From Pseudomonas viridiflava (GTDB lineage Bacteria; Pseudomonadota; Gammaproteobacteria; Pseudomonadales; Pseudomonadaceae), in assembly GCF_900590885.1 (NCBI RefSeq), contig NZ_UUON01000024.1:62001-126000 (forward strand): 64,000 nt of DNA, in the 5' to 3' direction. A program made the translations under genes and the position numbers. Every line of letters begins with the position of its first letter. The stretch's first letter is position 1. Shown one piece after another: positions 34,888 to 44,270 of the stretch. The notes beneath the pieces were generated by a model. The model was not told the DNA's origin. It saw nothing but the letters and a program-made list of their open reading frames with translations, and made no database searches.

Positions 34888-37339
34888 GGGCGAACGTCCT
34901 CAACAGGTCAGCCGGGCGGCTGCGGTACAACTGCCACAGCGGCCAGGCCGACGCCAGCAGCGTGGCCAACATCGCCAGCCCGAGCAACTGCGCCAGCTGC
35001 CACGGAAATATCTGCAAGGGCAGGCGCCAACCAAACGCCTGCACGTTGATCACCGCGTCCAGGCACCAGGCCAACAGCACCCCCAACGGCAGGGCGAGGA
35101 TCAACGTGAGCAGCGCCAGCAGCCAAGTCTGCCCCAGGTTCAGCAGCATCAGTTGCCGCCGCGTCACACCCAAGGCCCACAGCGGCGCGAGCTGGCCCAG
35201 GCGGCTTTGGCTCTGGGTCAACAGGCTGATAAACAGCGCCACACCGGCGACGCCAAGGGTCAGGCTGTTGAGCGCGGCCGTGGCAGCGAAGGTGCGTTCG
35301 AACACCTGGCTGGACCAACCCTTGAGCTGCTGCTGGTCGACGATACGGCTGTCTTCCAACGCGAAGACGCGCTGCACCGCGTGGATCAGCGGTGCCACAT
35401 CGGGTGGCGCCACCCGCAGGTTGAACCGCGCTGGTGACAGCCCCGGCCAGTGGGCCAGCAGGTGCGTGGAATTGACCAGCATATGGCCCTTGGGGTTGCC
35501 GTAGTCGGCGTAAATCCCCACCACCTTGGGCGCCCACACACCTTGCGGCGTGGGAATGCTCAGCGTATCGCCGAGGCTGACCGCCAGCCGCCGCGCCAGT
35601 TGTTCGCTGAGCATCAGGGTGTCGTCGTGTTGCAACTGGTCCCAGGGTGCGCGCACAGCCTCCAGCAACGGCCAGTGCTGGCGATAGGTGGGGTCGTCGA
35701 CCACGCCAAACAGATCCGCCGGCCAGCCCTGCACTTGCACGGCCACTTGCCAGGTGGGCAACACGGTCTGCACCAAGGGTTGTTGTGCCAGCCACGTGCG
35801 AAGTTGTTCAGCCTGAGCCGGGGTTTGCGGGTTGAGGTACAGCTCGGCGGTAAGGCGTTGCTCCAGCCAGTTATTGAACGTGTAACGAAAGCCCGAGGTC
35901 ATGGAGCCGGCGCCGATATTCGCGGCCAGGGCCAACAGCAGCGCCATCAGCGCCAGGCTCAGCGCCGGTAACTGCTGGCGGCAGTCGGCGAGAAACCATT
36001 GGCCGAGCACCGAGCGGCTGCGCCCCAGCACCGCCTTGAGCAAGGCATTGAGCAGCACCGGCAAACCGAGGGCGGAGCCGAGCAATAACGCGGCCATCAA
36101 CACAAACCCGGCGGCCAGGCTGTCGCCCAGCCATAGCGCCAGCAGCGCAATCAACAGCGCGGTGCCCGCCACCCAACCCTGGCGCCGTAGCCAGCGCCCG
36201 TGAGCATCATGCCAGGCCTGGGCATTGGCCAGTGCCAGCAACGGCAAGCGTGCCGCGCGCCACAGGCTGCTGGCGCCGGCGAGCACCGCGCCGAGCAGGC
36301 TCAGGCCCAAACCCGCCAGCCACCACCAAGGGCTCAGGCTCAATTGCCCCGGCACTTCGGCGCCGTACAGCCCACGCAGGCTGGCGGCCACATCCGGCAG
36401 CAACAGGCTGGCCAGCAGGTAACCGCTGGCCACGCCGAGCACGCCGCCCAGCAGCGACAACACACCCAGTTCGACGCCCAGCCCGAGGATCAGCAGGCGC
36501 GCACTCACCCCACAGGCGCGCAAGGTCCGCAACAGCCCACGGCGCTGCTCCAGCGCCAGGCCGATGGCGGCGTGCACGATAAACAGCCCGACCACAAACG
36601 AGAGCATGCCCAGCGCGTCGAGGTTCAGGTGAAAGCTCTCGGTAAGGCGCGCGAGGTTGTTGTCCTCGCCCTGCTTGAGTTGCAGCCCGGCGGGTGGCGT
36701 CGGGTGGCGGGCGGCGAAGGCGTTGTCCAGCAGCAACCGCGACAAGCGCTCGGGCATCTGCAGCAGCGGCTGGGCAAAACCGATGTCGGTGAGCAACAGG
36801 CCGGGGGCCATGTCCGGCTGTGCCTGCAACGGCGGCAATGCCTGCCCGTTAACGGTCACGGGCTGCTCGCCCTCGTGCAGCCCCAAGGCCTGCAAGGTTT
36901 GCGGTGCGACCCAGGTGCGTCCCGGCGCGGTAAAAAACGCCAGCATCTGTGCCTGGCTCAAACGCTGCCCAGCCACTGCACCGCTGCCGGGCAACGACAG
37001 CGGGTCGATGCCCATCAATTGCAGGCGCACCTCCTCCAACTCCTTGAGCTGCACCCGGCCCTGTACCACCGGCGACACCGGCCACCCGGCGCGGCGCAGC
37101 TCGGCAAACAGCGCCTGAGGGAAACTCGCGCCATCCGGCGCACTGAGGCTGGCCTGGGGTTCGCCGCCGATCAGTTGGCTGGCGCGCGCGTAGCTGTCAC
37201 GGGCCTGGCTGTTGAGGGCCTGCACGCCGGTCAACAAGGCGGTGGCCAGCCACAAGCCGGTAAGCACGCTGAAAAACTGCACGGGATGGCGCCGCCAGTG
37301 GCTGAGCAAGGCGCGCAGGGTCCAATAAAAAACCCTCAC
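34877..37339 (-). CDS. FtsX-family ABC permease (fused AttF-AttG)
   Basis: An 820-residue permease containing two FtsX-like permease units, so it corresponds to AttF and AttG joined in one chain. The first membrane helix is at residues 20 to 40; a periplasmic domain follows; three helices appear near 240 to 370; further helices are at 395 to 500; a second periplasmic region runs to about 690; and the last three helices end near 815. The start is GTG overlapping the ATPase stop (GTGA), and its stop overlaps attH. Its job with the ATPase and AttH is mechanical extraction or export of an envelope substrate. A long antisense open frame here is a composition artefact. Confidence 0.87.
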   Translation of the reverse strand: MRVFYWTLRALLSHWRRHPVQFFSVLTGLWLATALLTGVQALNSQARDSYARASQLIGGEPQASLSAPDGASFPQALFAELRRAGWPVSPVVQGRVQLKELEEVRLQLMGIDPLSLPGSGAVAGQRLSQAQMLAFFTAPGRTWVAPQTLQALGLHEGEQPVTVNGQALPPLQAQPDMAPGLLLTDIGFAQPLLQMPERLSRLLLDNAFAARHPTPPAGLQLKQGEDNNLARLTESFHLNLDALGMLSFVVGLFIVHAAIGLALEQRRGLLRTLRACGVSARLLILGLGVELGVLSLLGGVLGVASGYLLASLLLPDVAASLRGLYGAEVPGQLSLSPWWWLAGLGLSLLGAVLAGASSLWRAARLPLLALANAQAWHDAHGRWLRRQGWVAGTALLIALLALWLGDSLAAGFVLMAALLLGSALGLPVLLNALLKAVLGRSRSVLGQWFLADCRQQLPALSLALMALLLALAANIGAGSMTSGFRYTFNNWLEQRLTAELYLNPQTPAQAEQLRTWLAQQPLVQTVLPTWQVAVQVQGWPADLFGVVDDPTYRQHWPLLEAVRAPWDQLQHDDTLMLSEQLARRLAVSLGDTLSIPTPQGVWAPKVVGIYADYGNPKGHMLVNSTHLLAHWPGLSPARFNLRVAPPDVAPLIHAVQRVFALEDSRIVDQQQLKGWSSQVFERTFAATAALNSLTLGVAGVALFISLLTQSQSRLGQLAPLWALGVTRRQLMLLNLGQTWLLALLTLILALPLGVLLAWCLDAVINVQAFGWRLPLQIFPWQLAQLLGLAMLATLLASAWPLWQLYRSRPADLLRTFAHED

Positions 37340-37995
37340 GTGGCCACGACCTGCCCGCGATGCAATACCACCTGGCGGTCCAGCCGCGCGGCAATGCGTG
37401 GGCTGTGGGTGACCATCAACAAGCTGGTGGGGCTGTCGCGCAGCAGGTCCAGCAGCAGTTGCAGCACTTCGTCGCTAGTGGCTTCGTCAAGGTTGCCCGT
37501 GGGCTCGTCGGCCAACAGCAAGCCCGGGCGCGAGGCCAGCGCGCGCCCCACCGCGACTCGTTGCTGCTGGCCGCCGGAGAGTTGCTCGGGGTAACGCTTG
37601 AGCAAATCCCCCAGCCCCAGGCGCTCCACCAGCTGCGCTTGCCAGTGGGGGTCAAAGCGCCCCGCCAGACGCGCCTGGAAAGCCAGGTTGTCGTCGACGC
37701 GCAAGCTGCCGATGAGGTTGAACTGCTGGAACACCAGGCCGATTTCAGTGCGCCGCCAGTGGGCCAGTTGCGCTTCGCCGAGCTGGTCCAGGCGCTGCTC
37801 GCCCACCTGGATGCTGCCGCCGTCCACCCGGTCGAGCCCGGCCACCAGGTGCAACAGGGTGCTCTTGCCACTGCCGGATTCGCCCATCAACGCCAGGCTG
37901 CTGCGCGCGGCCAGTTGCAGGTCGACACCCGCCAACACCGTCAGCGGCCCTTGGGGCGTGGCATAGCTTTTGAAAACACCTTGCACCTGCAACAT
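37336..37995 (-). CDS. attE: LolD/MacB-type ABC ATPase (AttE)
   Basis: A 219-residue ATPase. Walker [10 protein letters not shown] near residue 37; Q-loop FQQFNLIGSLRVDDNL; signature [16 protein letters not shown]; Walker B LLLADEPTGNLDE; H-loop MVTHSPRIAARLD. First gene of the att-type operon; coupled to the permease by a four-base overlap. The MacB/LolD subfamily fits an FtsX-type partner. Confidence 0.9.
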   Translation of the reverse strand: MLQVQGVFKSYATPQGPLTVLAGVDLQLAARSSLALMGESGSGKSTLLHLVAGLDRVDGGSIQVGEQRLDQLGEAQLAHWRRTEIGLVFQQFNLIGSLRVDDNLAFQARLAGRFDPHWQAQLVERLGLGDLLKRYPEQLSGGQQQRVAVGRALASRPGLLLADEPTGNLDEATSDEVLQLLLDLLRDSPTSLLMVTHSPRIAARLDRQVVLHRGQVVAT

Positions 37996-38170
37996 GGCAA
38001 TGCTCGTTTAAAGGGTGGCGATCGAGAATAACGGCTGCCGCTCACAGCCACGCAAATTTTTCACATGGATTTCACCGGTTGCCCACCCGGTGCACTTTAA
38101 ATTGCCCATCAAGCGTCCCTGGCGAGCAACTTTGCAGTTGCCACAGCGGACAACTTTTAACCGCAACATG

Positions 38171-38195
38171 TTCAGCGAAAAGACAGCCGCCCTGT
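38171..38195 (+). repeat. short element shared with the arnT upstream region
   Basis: TTCAGCGAAAAGACAGCC here recurs as TTCAGCAAAAAGACAGCC at 38961-38978, and in both places a TTGCGCC...TAATTAA segment follows (38234 and 38998). The pair lies in front of the histidine phosphatase gene and the arnT gene, suggesting a common regulator binding site or a duplicated promoter. Confidence 0.5.
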
Positions 38196-38269
38196 GACAG
38201 CCTCCTGTTTCACTGCGGCTATTCGCCCGTACGTTGCGCCTAATTAATACAACATTGCCAACAGCGCCC

Positions 38270-38944
38270 ATGGTGAATGAAGTGGTTGACGTTACCCTGA
38301 CCAAACCACGCTTGCGCCCACGCTTTTTCAAGCGCTGGCCAGCCCTCTGGCTGGGGATTGTGGTGGTTGCCCTGCTGCTCGTCGCCAGCCTGTTCTGGCC
38401 CTCCTCGCCACGGGACCTGGGCGTGGGCAATCGCTTGCTGACCTCCGAGGTTCTGCCGCTGTGGCGCGACGGTGACCTGATCGTGCTGGTGCGCCACGAG
38501 GAGCGCTGTGACCGCTCGACCAACCCCTGCCTGGGGCCGGTGGAGGGCCTGACGATCAACGGCAGCCAACACGCCGAAAACCTCGGCAGAGCCTTTAAAA
38601 CCCTGGGCATGGACGGCAGCGACGTGCTCGCCAGCCCGGCCATTCGCACCGCCCAGACCCTGCGTTTCATGTTCGGCAAAAACGAGGTCACCTCGGGCGA
38701 GAAAGCCGTGTGCGGCGCGGCTATGGGCGAAGAGTTGCTGAGCCACAAGACCCCGGGACGCAACCTGGTGTTCGTCACCCACAGCGGCTGCATCGCCGAC
38801 TTCGAGGCTACGCTGGGCTTCCCCCGCGCCTCGTTCCCCGAGTACGGCAGCGCGCTGTTCGTGCAGGTATTGCCCCATGGTAAATTCAAGGCCCTGGGTA
38901 TCGTCAACAACCCGCAATGGCCCGCTGCGCTCAAGCAACTTTAA
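38270..38944 (+). CDS. membrane-anchored histidine phosphatase family protein (Ais/PmrG-like)
   Basis: A 224-residue protein with one N-terminal membrane helix (LWLGIVVVALLLVASLFW, about residues 25 to 42), placing the catalytic part in the periplasm. The phosphohistidine motif is VRHEERCD (R-H-x-E-R) near residue 79, and the second catalytic His is in VTHSGC. Cysteine pairs (CDRSTNPC) suggest a disulfide. The resemblance is to the Ais/PmrG group that accompanies lipid A modification genes in enterobacteria, which fits the arnT gene next to it. The start is uncertain: ATG 38270, GTG 38273 and a TTG at 38234 are all possible and none has a strong ribosome site. Confidence 0.75.
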   Translation: MVNEVVDVTLTKPRLRPRFFKRWPALWLGIVVVALLLVASLFWPSSPRDLGVGNRLLTSEVLPLWRDGDLIVLVRHEERCDRSTNPCLGPVEGLTINGSQHAENLGRAFKTLGMDGSDVLASPAIRTAQTLRFMFGKNEVTSGEKAVCGAAMGEELLSHKTPGRNLVFVTHSGCIADFEATLGFPRASFPEYGSALFVQVLPHGKFKALGIVNNPQWPAALKQL

Positions 38945-38960
38945 TAACCTCCCCAATTTA

Positions 38961-38978
38961 TTCAGCAAAAAGACAGCC
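38961..38978 (+). repeat. second copy of the shared upstream element, before arnT
   Basis: TTCAGCAAAAAGACAGCC, differing from the copy at 38171 by one base. It is followed by TGTTTAATTGCGCCTTTTAATTAAGGA, which holds two TTTAAT words 13 bases apart and the ribosome site of the leader frame. Confidence 0.5.
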
Positions 38979-39020
38979 CTGTTCTGGCATGTTTAATTGC
39001 GCCTTTTAATTAAGGACGTC

Positions 39021-39110
39021 ATGAATACTTTCTGTCATTCAGTGAATGCTGTGATGTGTGCGCTATTACTTCCAAAGTCTGCTGTTAAACGTCAAGGAGC
39101 GACGTTGTGA
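39021..39110 (+). CDS. 29-codon leader reading frame coupled to arnT
   Basis: ATG at 39021 is preceded by TTAAGGACGTC, a strong ribosome site. The frame encodes 29 residues (starting [18 protein letters not shown]) and its TGA at 39108-39110 overlaps the GTG start of arnT (39107-39109). The arnT ribosome site AAGGAG lies inside it. This looks like a translationally coupled leader peptide. The peptide contains two cysteines and a short hydrophobic run but no obvious stalling motif. It may be only a by-product of an overlapping ribosome site. Confidence 0.4.
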   Translation: MNTFCHSVNAVMCALLLPKSAVKRQGATL

Positions 39111-40765
39111 TATCCCGCTTAAAACCCTTGCCGGTGTTGTTACTGGCCTTCGTCGCGTTTTACCTGTTGCCGCTAGGGCTGCACGGTTTGTGGACCCCGG
39201 ACGAAACCCGCTACGCGCAGATCAGCCAGGAAATGCTGCTAAGCGGCGACTGGGTGGCGCCGCACTACCTGGGTGTGCGCTATTTCGAAAAACCTGCCGG
39301 CGGTTACTGGCTGATCGCCCTTGGCCAGGCGCTGTTCGGCCAGAACCTGTTCGGTGTCCGCATCGCGTCGGCGCTGACCAGCGGCCTCAGCGTGTTGCTG
39401 GCCTACCTGATCGCCCGGCGCCTGTGGAACGACCCGCGCAAAAGCTTCGCCTGCGCCCTGCTCTACCTGAGTTTCGGCCTGGTGGCCGGGCAAGCCGGGT
39501 ATTCCAACCTGGACCCGCAATTTACCTTCTGGGTCAACCTGAGCCTGGTGGCCTTGTGGTTTGCCCTCGACAGCCACACCACCCGCGCGCGTCTGTGGGC
39601 ATGGGCACTGCTGGGCCTGGCGTGTGGCATGGGCTTCATGACCAAAGGCTTTCTGGCCTGGGCGCTGCCGGTGTTGATCGCCGTGCCCTATATGCTCTGG
39701 CAACGGCGCCTGGCTGAGTTGCTGCGCTACGGCCCACTGGCGGTGGGCGTGGCGATGCTGGTGTGCTTGCCCTGGGTGCTGGCGGTGCATGTGCAGGAAC
39801 CGGACTTCTGGCGCTTCTTTTTCTGGAACGAGCACATTCGCCGCTTCAGCGCCGACGACGCGCAACACGTGCGGCCCTGGTGGTTTTTCCTGCCGATTAT
39901 GGCGGTGGCCTGCCTGCCGTGGGCCGGGTTGCTGCCCACCACGCTGCACAAGGCCTGGCGCGAAAAACGCCAGCCGGCGATCGCCTTCCTGGGCCTGTGG
40001 CTGCTGTTGCCGCTGGTCTTTTTCAGCCTGAGCAACGGCAAGTTGCCGACCTACATCATGCCGTGCCTGCTGCCGTTGGCGCTGCTGATGGGGCATACCC
40101 TGATCGACCTGCTGAACAGCGGCCGTGCACGCGCGCTCTGCCTCAATGGCCTGCTCAACTTCGCGATCGGCATGGCGGCCATGATCGGCCTGATCTACCT
40201 GCAAATCGCCAGGCCACTGTACGGTAACAGCCACGCCGAAATGTTCAGCCTGTCCCTGGCCTTTATCGTGCTGCTGGGGTGGATCCTCGCCAACCTGCTG
40301 CAAGCCTTTCGCCCGCTGACGCTGTGGGCAATGCCGGTGCTGGGCATCGGCATACTGGTGATCCTGCTGCCGGCGAGCATGCCGGCGCAGATCGCCGATA
40401 ACGAAATGCCCGATCAGTTTGTGCTTGAGCATCTGCATGAGTTGCAGCCCACCGACGCGCTGCTGGCCAATGCCCTGGAAAATGCCAGCGCCATGGCCTG
40501 GCGCCTCAAGCGCACGGACGTGACGCTGTATGACACCGAGGGCGAACTGCGCTACGGCCTGCAATACGCCGGTTCCGTGCAGCGCAAAGTCGAGTTGGGC
40601 CAGGTCCAGGCCTGGCTGCAGCAGGCGCGCCGGCACGGCGCGGTCGGCGTGCTGCTGCGGGTCAACAGCACCAGTGAAATGCGCGAGGCCGGGCAACTGC
40701 CGCCCGGTGGCACACGTTATTCCAAGGGGCATCTGCAGCTGATTATCTACCCGCAACTGCCGTGA
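39107..40765 (+). CDS. arnT: lipid A 4-amino-4-deoxy-L-arabinose transferase
   Basis: A 552-residue inner-membrane glycosyltransferase of the PMT/GT83 family that moves L-Ara4N from undecaprenyl phosphate to lipid A, lowering affinity for polymyxin and other cationic peptides. The periplasmic loop near residue 30 has the catalytic motif [20 protein letters not shown]. Then come [18 protein letters not shown], about ten to twelve membrane segments, and a soluble periplasmic C-terminal domain after residue 430. Start is GTG with AAGGAGCGACGTT before it. The rest of the arn operon is not nearby, so this is a second, stand-alone arnT paired with an Ais-like phosphatase. The precise sugar donor of this paralogue cannot be read from sequence. 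Confidence 0.88.
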   Translation: MISRLKPLPVLLLAFVAFYLLPLGLHGLWTPDETRYAQISQEMLLSGDWVAPHYLGVRYFEKPAGGYWLIALGQALFGQNLFGVRIASALTSGLSVLLAYLIARRLWNDPRKSFACALLYLSFGLVAGQAGYSNLDPQFTFWVNLSLVALWFALDSHTTRARLWAWALLGLACGMGFMTKGFLAWALPVLIAVPYMLWQRRLAELLRYGPLAVGVAMLVCLPWVLAVHVQEPDFWRFFFWNEHIRRFSADDAQHVRPWWFFLPIMAVACLPWAGLLPTTLHKAWREKRQPAIAFLGLWLLLPLVFFSLSNGKLPTYIMPCLLPLALLMGHTLIDLLNSGRARALCLNGLLNFAIGMAAMIGLIYLQIARPLYGNSHAEMFSLSLAFIVLLGWILANLLQAFRPLTLWAMPVLGIGILVILLPASMPAQIADNEMPDQFVLEHLHELQPTDALLANALENASAMAWRLKRTDVTLYDTEGELRYGLQYAGSVQRKVELGQVQAWLQQARRHGAVGVLLRVNSTSEMREAGQLPPGGTRYSKGHLQLIIYPQLP

Positions 40766-40767
40766 AT

Positions 40768-41688
40768 TCAGCGGGGTGTGGTCTTGGCGGGGTCCAGCAG
40801 GTCGACCGGGGTGATGCCGCTGCCCAGCAGTTGCTCCTGCACCGCCCGGCCCTCGGCCCGGTTGCGGATAAACCCGGCACGGGTAAAGCGCTCCAGGAAC
40901 GGCACCGGCAACGCCTTGTCAGGCGTGACCGGCGGCTGCTCGGCCACATCGCCAAACAGCGTATAGGCCGCGCTGGGCAAGTGCCGCGTGTTGATATCGC
41001 TGGTCAGCCGGCCCTCCTGCAAAACGAGGGCGCGGTTGGTCACCCGTTGCAGGTCGGACAGGCGCTGGGAGATATACACAATCGCCACCCCGCGTGCGCG
41101 CTGACTGTCGATCAGGCCCAAGAGGCGCTCGGCGTCGGTTTCCGACAGGGCGGCGGTGGGTTCATCCAGAATCAACAGTTTGGGCTGCAACGCAAACGCG
41201 CGAGCCAGCACCAGCAGTTGCCGATCGGCCAGGCCCAGGCGCTCGACCGGCTGTTCCAAAGGCAGCTGCAGGCCCAGCCCGGCGGCGATGATGTGCGCGC
41301 GTTGCAGCAGGTTTTTGCGGTTGAGCAGGAAGTCGGCGTCAGGCTGGCAGAGCTCATCGAGCAACAGGTTCTCGGCCACGCTCAGGCCCGGCGCAATCGC
41401 GTCATCCGGGCGTTGGTGCACCGCCACAATCCCCAACCGGCGCGCCGATAACGGCGAGGTGAAACGCTGGCGCTGCCCATCCACCCCCAGTTCACCGGCA
41501 TCCGGCGCCAGGCTGCCGCTGAGGATCTTCACCAAGGTCGATTTGCCCGCCCCGCTGGCCCCCAGCAATGCCACGCCCTCACCCGGGTAAATATCCAGGT
41601 TGACCTGATCCAGTGCGCAATGGGCACCGAAGGTCTTGCTCAGGCCCAGCAGGCGGACCAGGGGCGCGGGGGCAACAGGGTTGCTCAT
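40768..41688 (-). CDS. orphan single-domain sugar-type ABC ATPase
   Basis: A 306-residue ATPase resembling the first half of RbsA/MglA. Walker A GASGAGKST near residue 38; the signature is degenerate (LGLADRQLLVLARA in place of LSxGQ); Walker B LLILDEPTAALSE; Q/H region VYISQRLSDL. RbsA-type proteins have two domains and about 500 residues; here the second is replaced by a 60-residue tail ending in a basic, proline-containing stretch. No permease or binding-protein gene is adjacent. It is either a remnant of a sugar importer or an ATPase that has taken a non-transport role. It faces arnT convergently, separated by two bases. Confidence 0.75.
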   Translation of the reverse strand: MSNPVAPAPLVRLLGLSKTFGAHCALDQVNLDIYPGEGVALLGASGAGKSTLVKILSGSLAPDAGELGVDGQRQRFTSPLSARRLGIVAVHQRPDDAIAPGLSVAENLLLDELCQPDADFLLNRKNLLQRAHIIAAGLGLQLPLEQPVERLGLADRQLLVLARAFALQPKLLILDEPTAALSETDAERLLGLIDSQRARGVAIVYISQRLSDLQRVTNRALVLQEGRLTSDINTRHLPSAAYTLFGDVAEQPPVTPDKALPVPFLERFTRAGFIRNRAEGRAVQEQLLGSGITPVDLLDPAKTTPR

Positions 41689-41827
41689 GGCTAATCTCTA
41701 AGGCGGACGATGACTCATTACAACGTGCGGGGGCGCTGATTTATTCCGTACAACAATGAGTTAGATCCCGAATTAAAGGCATTACCTCAAGAACAATCCA
41801 ATAGCTGAATCGCATAGCAAAAAGTTT

Positions 41828-42661
41828 TTAAGTTATAAGCCGTGCCAGGAGTTTGTTGAATGCTTTCAGCACCGCCTCGGGTTTTTCCAGCATCAACTGG
41901 TGACCACAGGCCTCCAGCACCTGGAAGTCGGCATTCGGCAGTTGCCCGGCCAGGGCCTGGCCACCACTGGCGGGGGTCAGGCCGTCGCTGTCACCGGCCA
42001 ACACACTCACCGGCAGCAGCAGACTGGGGATCTGCGCAGCGGCCGGCCAGTCGGCGTTTTTGGTCAGGGCCTTGAACATCGACAGGCGGTTGCGCTCGGT
42101 GAGTTGCTCTTCATAGGCCACCAATGCCGGATCGGCCGACGCGTGCCAGGCGCGCTCGCGAAAGCCCTTGGCCAATACCGGGCGCAGCCACTCCAGAATC
42201 CACGCCGGCAAGGCCATCAAGCCGCCACCCGCCGCCGGTCGATGCAACTGGGTACCCAGCAGCAACGCCGCCGCAACAGGCACTGCGGGCCTGGCCAGCA
42301 ACGCACTGAGGCTCAGGCCGGTGCCGAAGGAATGGGCGACGATCAGGTTACGCGCGCCGCCGTAACGCTGCAGGATCGCCAGGTAGTCCGCCACCAGTTC
42401 TGCCCACGCGTAGGCGTGCTCATCGCGCGGCCGCGCGCTGTCGCCATGGCCCAGCAGGTCCCAAGCCACCAGGCTGTAGCCTTGAGCCTTGAGGGCCTGC
42501 CATTGCAGGCGCCACTGGTCTTTGTTGCCGCCGGCGCCATGGCAGAAAAACACCACGGTATCCGGCTCGGTGGTGCCCACCTGATGGGCGATGCTCAGGC
42601 GGCGGCCGGGGCGGATGTCGAGCAATTGGCCGCGCACCAGCGGCCCGTTCAAATCAGTCAT
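41828..42661 (-). CDS. alpha/beta-hydrolase
   Basis: A 277-residue cytoplasmic hydrolase. The oxyanion motif FFCHGAGGNKDQW is near residue 40, the nucleophile motif is VAHSFGTGLS (AxSxG), the acid is in AGDSDGLTP near residue 225 and the histidine is in EACGHQLMLEKPE. The ATG at 42661 overlaps the stop of the ABC ATPase gene, so it is the last gene of the sigma-54-driven importer operon; longer in-frame starts overlap that gene and are less likely. The probable role is to hydrolyse an ester, amide or lactone in the imported compound. Confidence 0.85.
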   Translation of the reverse strand: MTDLNGPLVRGQLLDIRPGRRLSIAHQVGTTEPDTVVFFCHGAGGNKDQWRLQWQALKAQGYSLVAWDLLGHGDSARPRDEHAYAWAELVADYLAILQRYGGARNLIVAHSFGTGLSLSALLARPAVPVAAALLLGTQLHRPAAGGGLMALPAWILEWLRPVLAKGFRERAWHASADPALVAYEEQLTERNRLSMFKALTKNADWPAAAQIPSLLLPVSVLAGDSDGLTPASGGQALAGQLPNADFQVLEACGHQLMLEKPEAVLKAFNKLLARLIT

Positions 42662-44270
42662 AAAGCGCATAGTCCTCAAGGTTGACGCCACGGGTCGGCA
42701 CACACTGCAACAGACTGCGAGTGTAAGGATGGCGCGCGTCGGCAAACAGCGCCGCCGTGTCGCCCTGCTCCACCACTTGCCCGTGCTGCATCACGGCAAT
42801 CCGGTCACACAACCGCGCCGCCACACGCAGGTCGTGGGTAATAAATACAATGCTCAATTTCAGCTGGCGTTGCAGCGACTCCAGCAGTTCCAAAATCTGC
42901 ACCTGGATCAACGCATCCAGGGCCGACACACACTCATCGGCAATCAGCACCTTGGGCTCCACCGCCAGGGCGCGGGCGATGCCGATGCGCTGGCGCTGGC
43001 CACCGGAGAACTCATGGGGGTAACGCTCGAACGCCGTGGCCGGCAGGCCCACGCGTTCCAGCAATGCCCGCGCGCGCTGCTCGGCGTCGGCCTGGGAGCG
43101 GCCCTGCACCAGCGGCCCGGTCATGATGATGCGGCCGACGGTCTGACGTGGATTAAGGGAGGCGAACGGGTCCTGGAAGATCATTTGCACCTGGCTGCGC
43201 AACGGCCGCAAACGCCCCTCAGGCAACCCGGACACGTCGTGGCCCAGCCATTGGATCTGGCCGCTGTCGGCGCGCAACAAGCGCACCAGGCAACGGCCCA
43301 GGGTCGACTTGCCCGAGCCCGACTCACCGACAACCCCCAGGGTTTCGCCCTCACGCAGTTGCACAGCCACCGCGTCCAGCGCCTGGGTGGTGCGCCGCCC
43401 CCACCAACCGTTGCGGCTGCTGAACACCTTGCCCAGTTGCTCGGCCTTGAGCACCACCGCGCCGTCCACCCGCGCACGCGGCGCCAGCGGTTGGGCCCGC
43501 ACCGCCGCCAGCAGTTGCCGCGTATAGGCGGCCTGAGGCGCGCGCAGTACCTGTTGCGCGCTGCCCTGCTCGACCACGCGGCCTTGCTCCAGCACCAGCA
43601 CGCGGTCGGCAATCGCCTCGACCACGGCAAAGTCATGGGTGATAAACAACAGTGCCATGCCCTTGTCCTGCTGGATTTTGCGTAGCAGGTCGAGGATCTG
43701 CGCCTGGGTGGTCACGTCCAGCGCCGAGGTGGGCTCGTCGGCAATCAACAGCGCCGGATCGAACGCCAGGGCCATGGCGATCACCACGCGCTGGCGCTGG
43801 CCGCCGGAGAGTTCAAACGGATAGGCCTGACGCAGGCGCTCGGGGTCCGGCAGGCCGACATAACCCAGCAGGTCGAGCACACGCCGGCGCCGCTCGGCAC
43901 CCGACTGCACACCATGGGCACGCAGGGTTTCATCAATCTGCGCGCCCACCCGCAGCAACGGGTTCAGCGCGCTCATGGGCTCCTGGAAGACCATGCTGAT
44001 AGCACGCCCGCGCAGTGCGCGCATACCGGCTTCGCTGCGCGCCGCGAGGTCTTCCTGGCGAAACACCAGGCGCCCGCTTTCCAGGGTCAGCGGCACCGGC
44101 AGCTGGCGCAGCAGGGCCTTGGCCAGCATTGACTTGCCCGAACCGGACTCGCCCACCACACACAGGCATTCGCCGCTGCGCAGCTGCAACGACAGGTCAT
44201 ACAGCGCATGGCTGCGATCGGCCCCGGCCGGCAACGCGATGCGCAGATGCTCAACACTCAATAACGTCAT
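42654..44270 (-). CDS. peptide/nickel-type ABC ATPase, fused DppD-DppF
   Basis: A 538-residue protein with two nucleotide-binding domains of the oligopeptide/dipeptide type. Domain 1: Walker [10 protein letters not shown], signature [16 protein letters not shown], Walker [13 protein letters not shown]. Domain 2: Walker [10 protein letters not shown], signature [15 protein letters not shown], Walker [13 protein letters not shown]; the first is followed by the family segment [13 protein letters not shown], the second by [11 protein letters not shown]. Fusion of DppD and DppF into one chain is common in proteobacterial YejF/GsiA-like systems. It follows the DppC-like permease with a four-base overlap. 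Confidence 0.93.
   Translation of the reverse strand: MTLLSVEHLRIALPAGADRSHALYDLSLQLRSGECLCVVGESGSGKSMLAKALLRQLPVPLTLESGRLVFRQEDLAARSEAGMRALRGRAISMVFQEPMSALNPLLRVGAQIDETLRAHGVQSGAERRRRVLDLLGYVGLPDPERLRQAYPFELSGGQRQRVVIAMALAFDPALLIADEPTSALDVTTQAQILDLLRKIQQDKGMALLFITHDFAVVEAIADRVLVLEQGRVVEQGSAQQVLRAPQAAYTRQLLAAVRAQPLAPRARVDGAVVLKAEQLGKVFSSRNGWWGRRTTQALDAVAVQLREGETLGVVGESGSGKSTLGRCLVRLLRADSGQIQWLGHDVSGLPEGRLRPLRSQVQMIFQDPFASLNPRQTVGRIIMTGPLVQGRSQADAEQRARALLERVGLPATAFERYPHEFSGGQRQRIGIARALAVEPKVLIADECVSALDALIQVQILELLESLQRQLKLSIVFITHDLRVAARLCDRIAVMQHGQVVEQGDTAALFADARHPYTRSLLQCVPTRGVNLEDYALYD

Noticed and set aside
40768..41688. Considered as part of the arnT operon
   Set aside because: It is on the opposite strand and convergent; no functional link is visible.
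41689..41827. Searched for a sigma-54 or other promoter before the orphan ATPase gene
   Set aside because: No -24/-12 pair and no convincing -35/-10 pair was seen.
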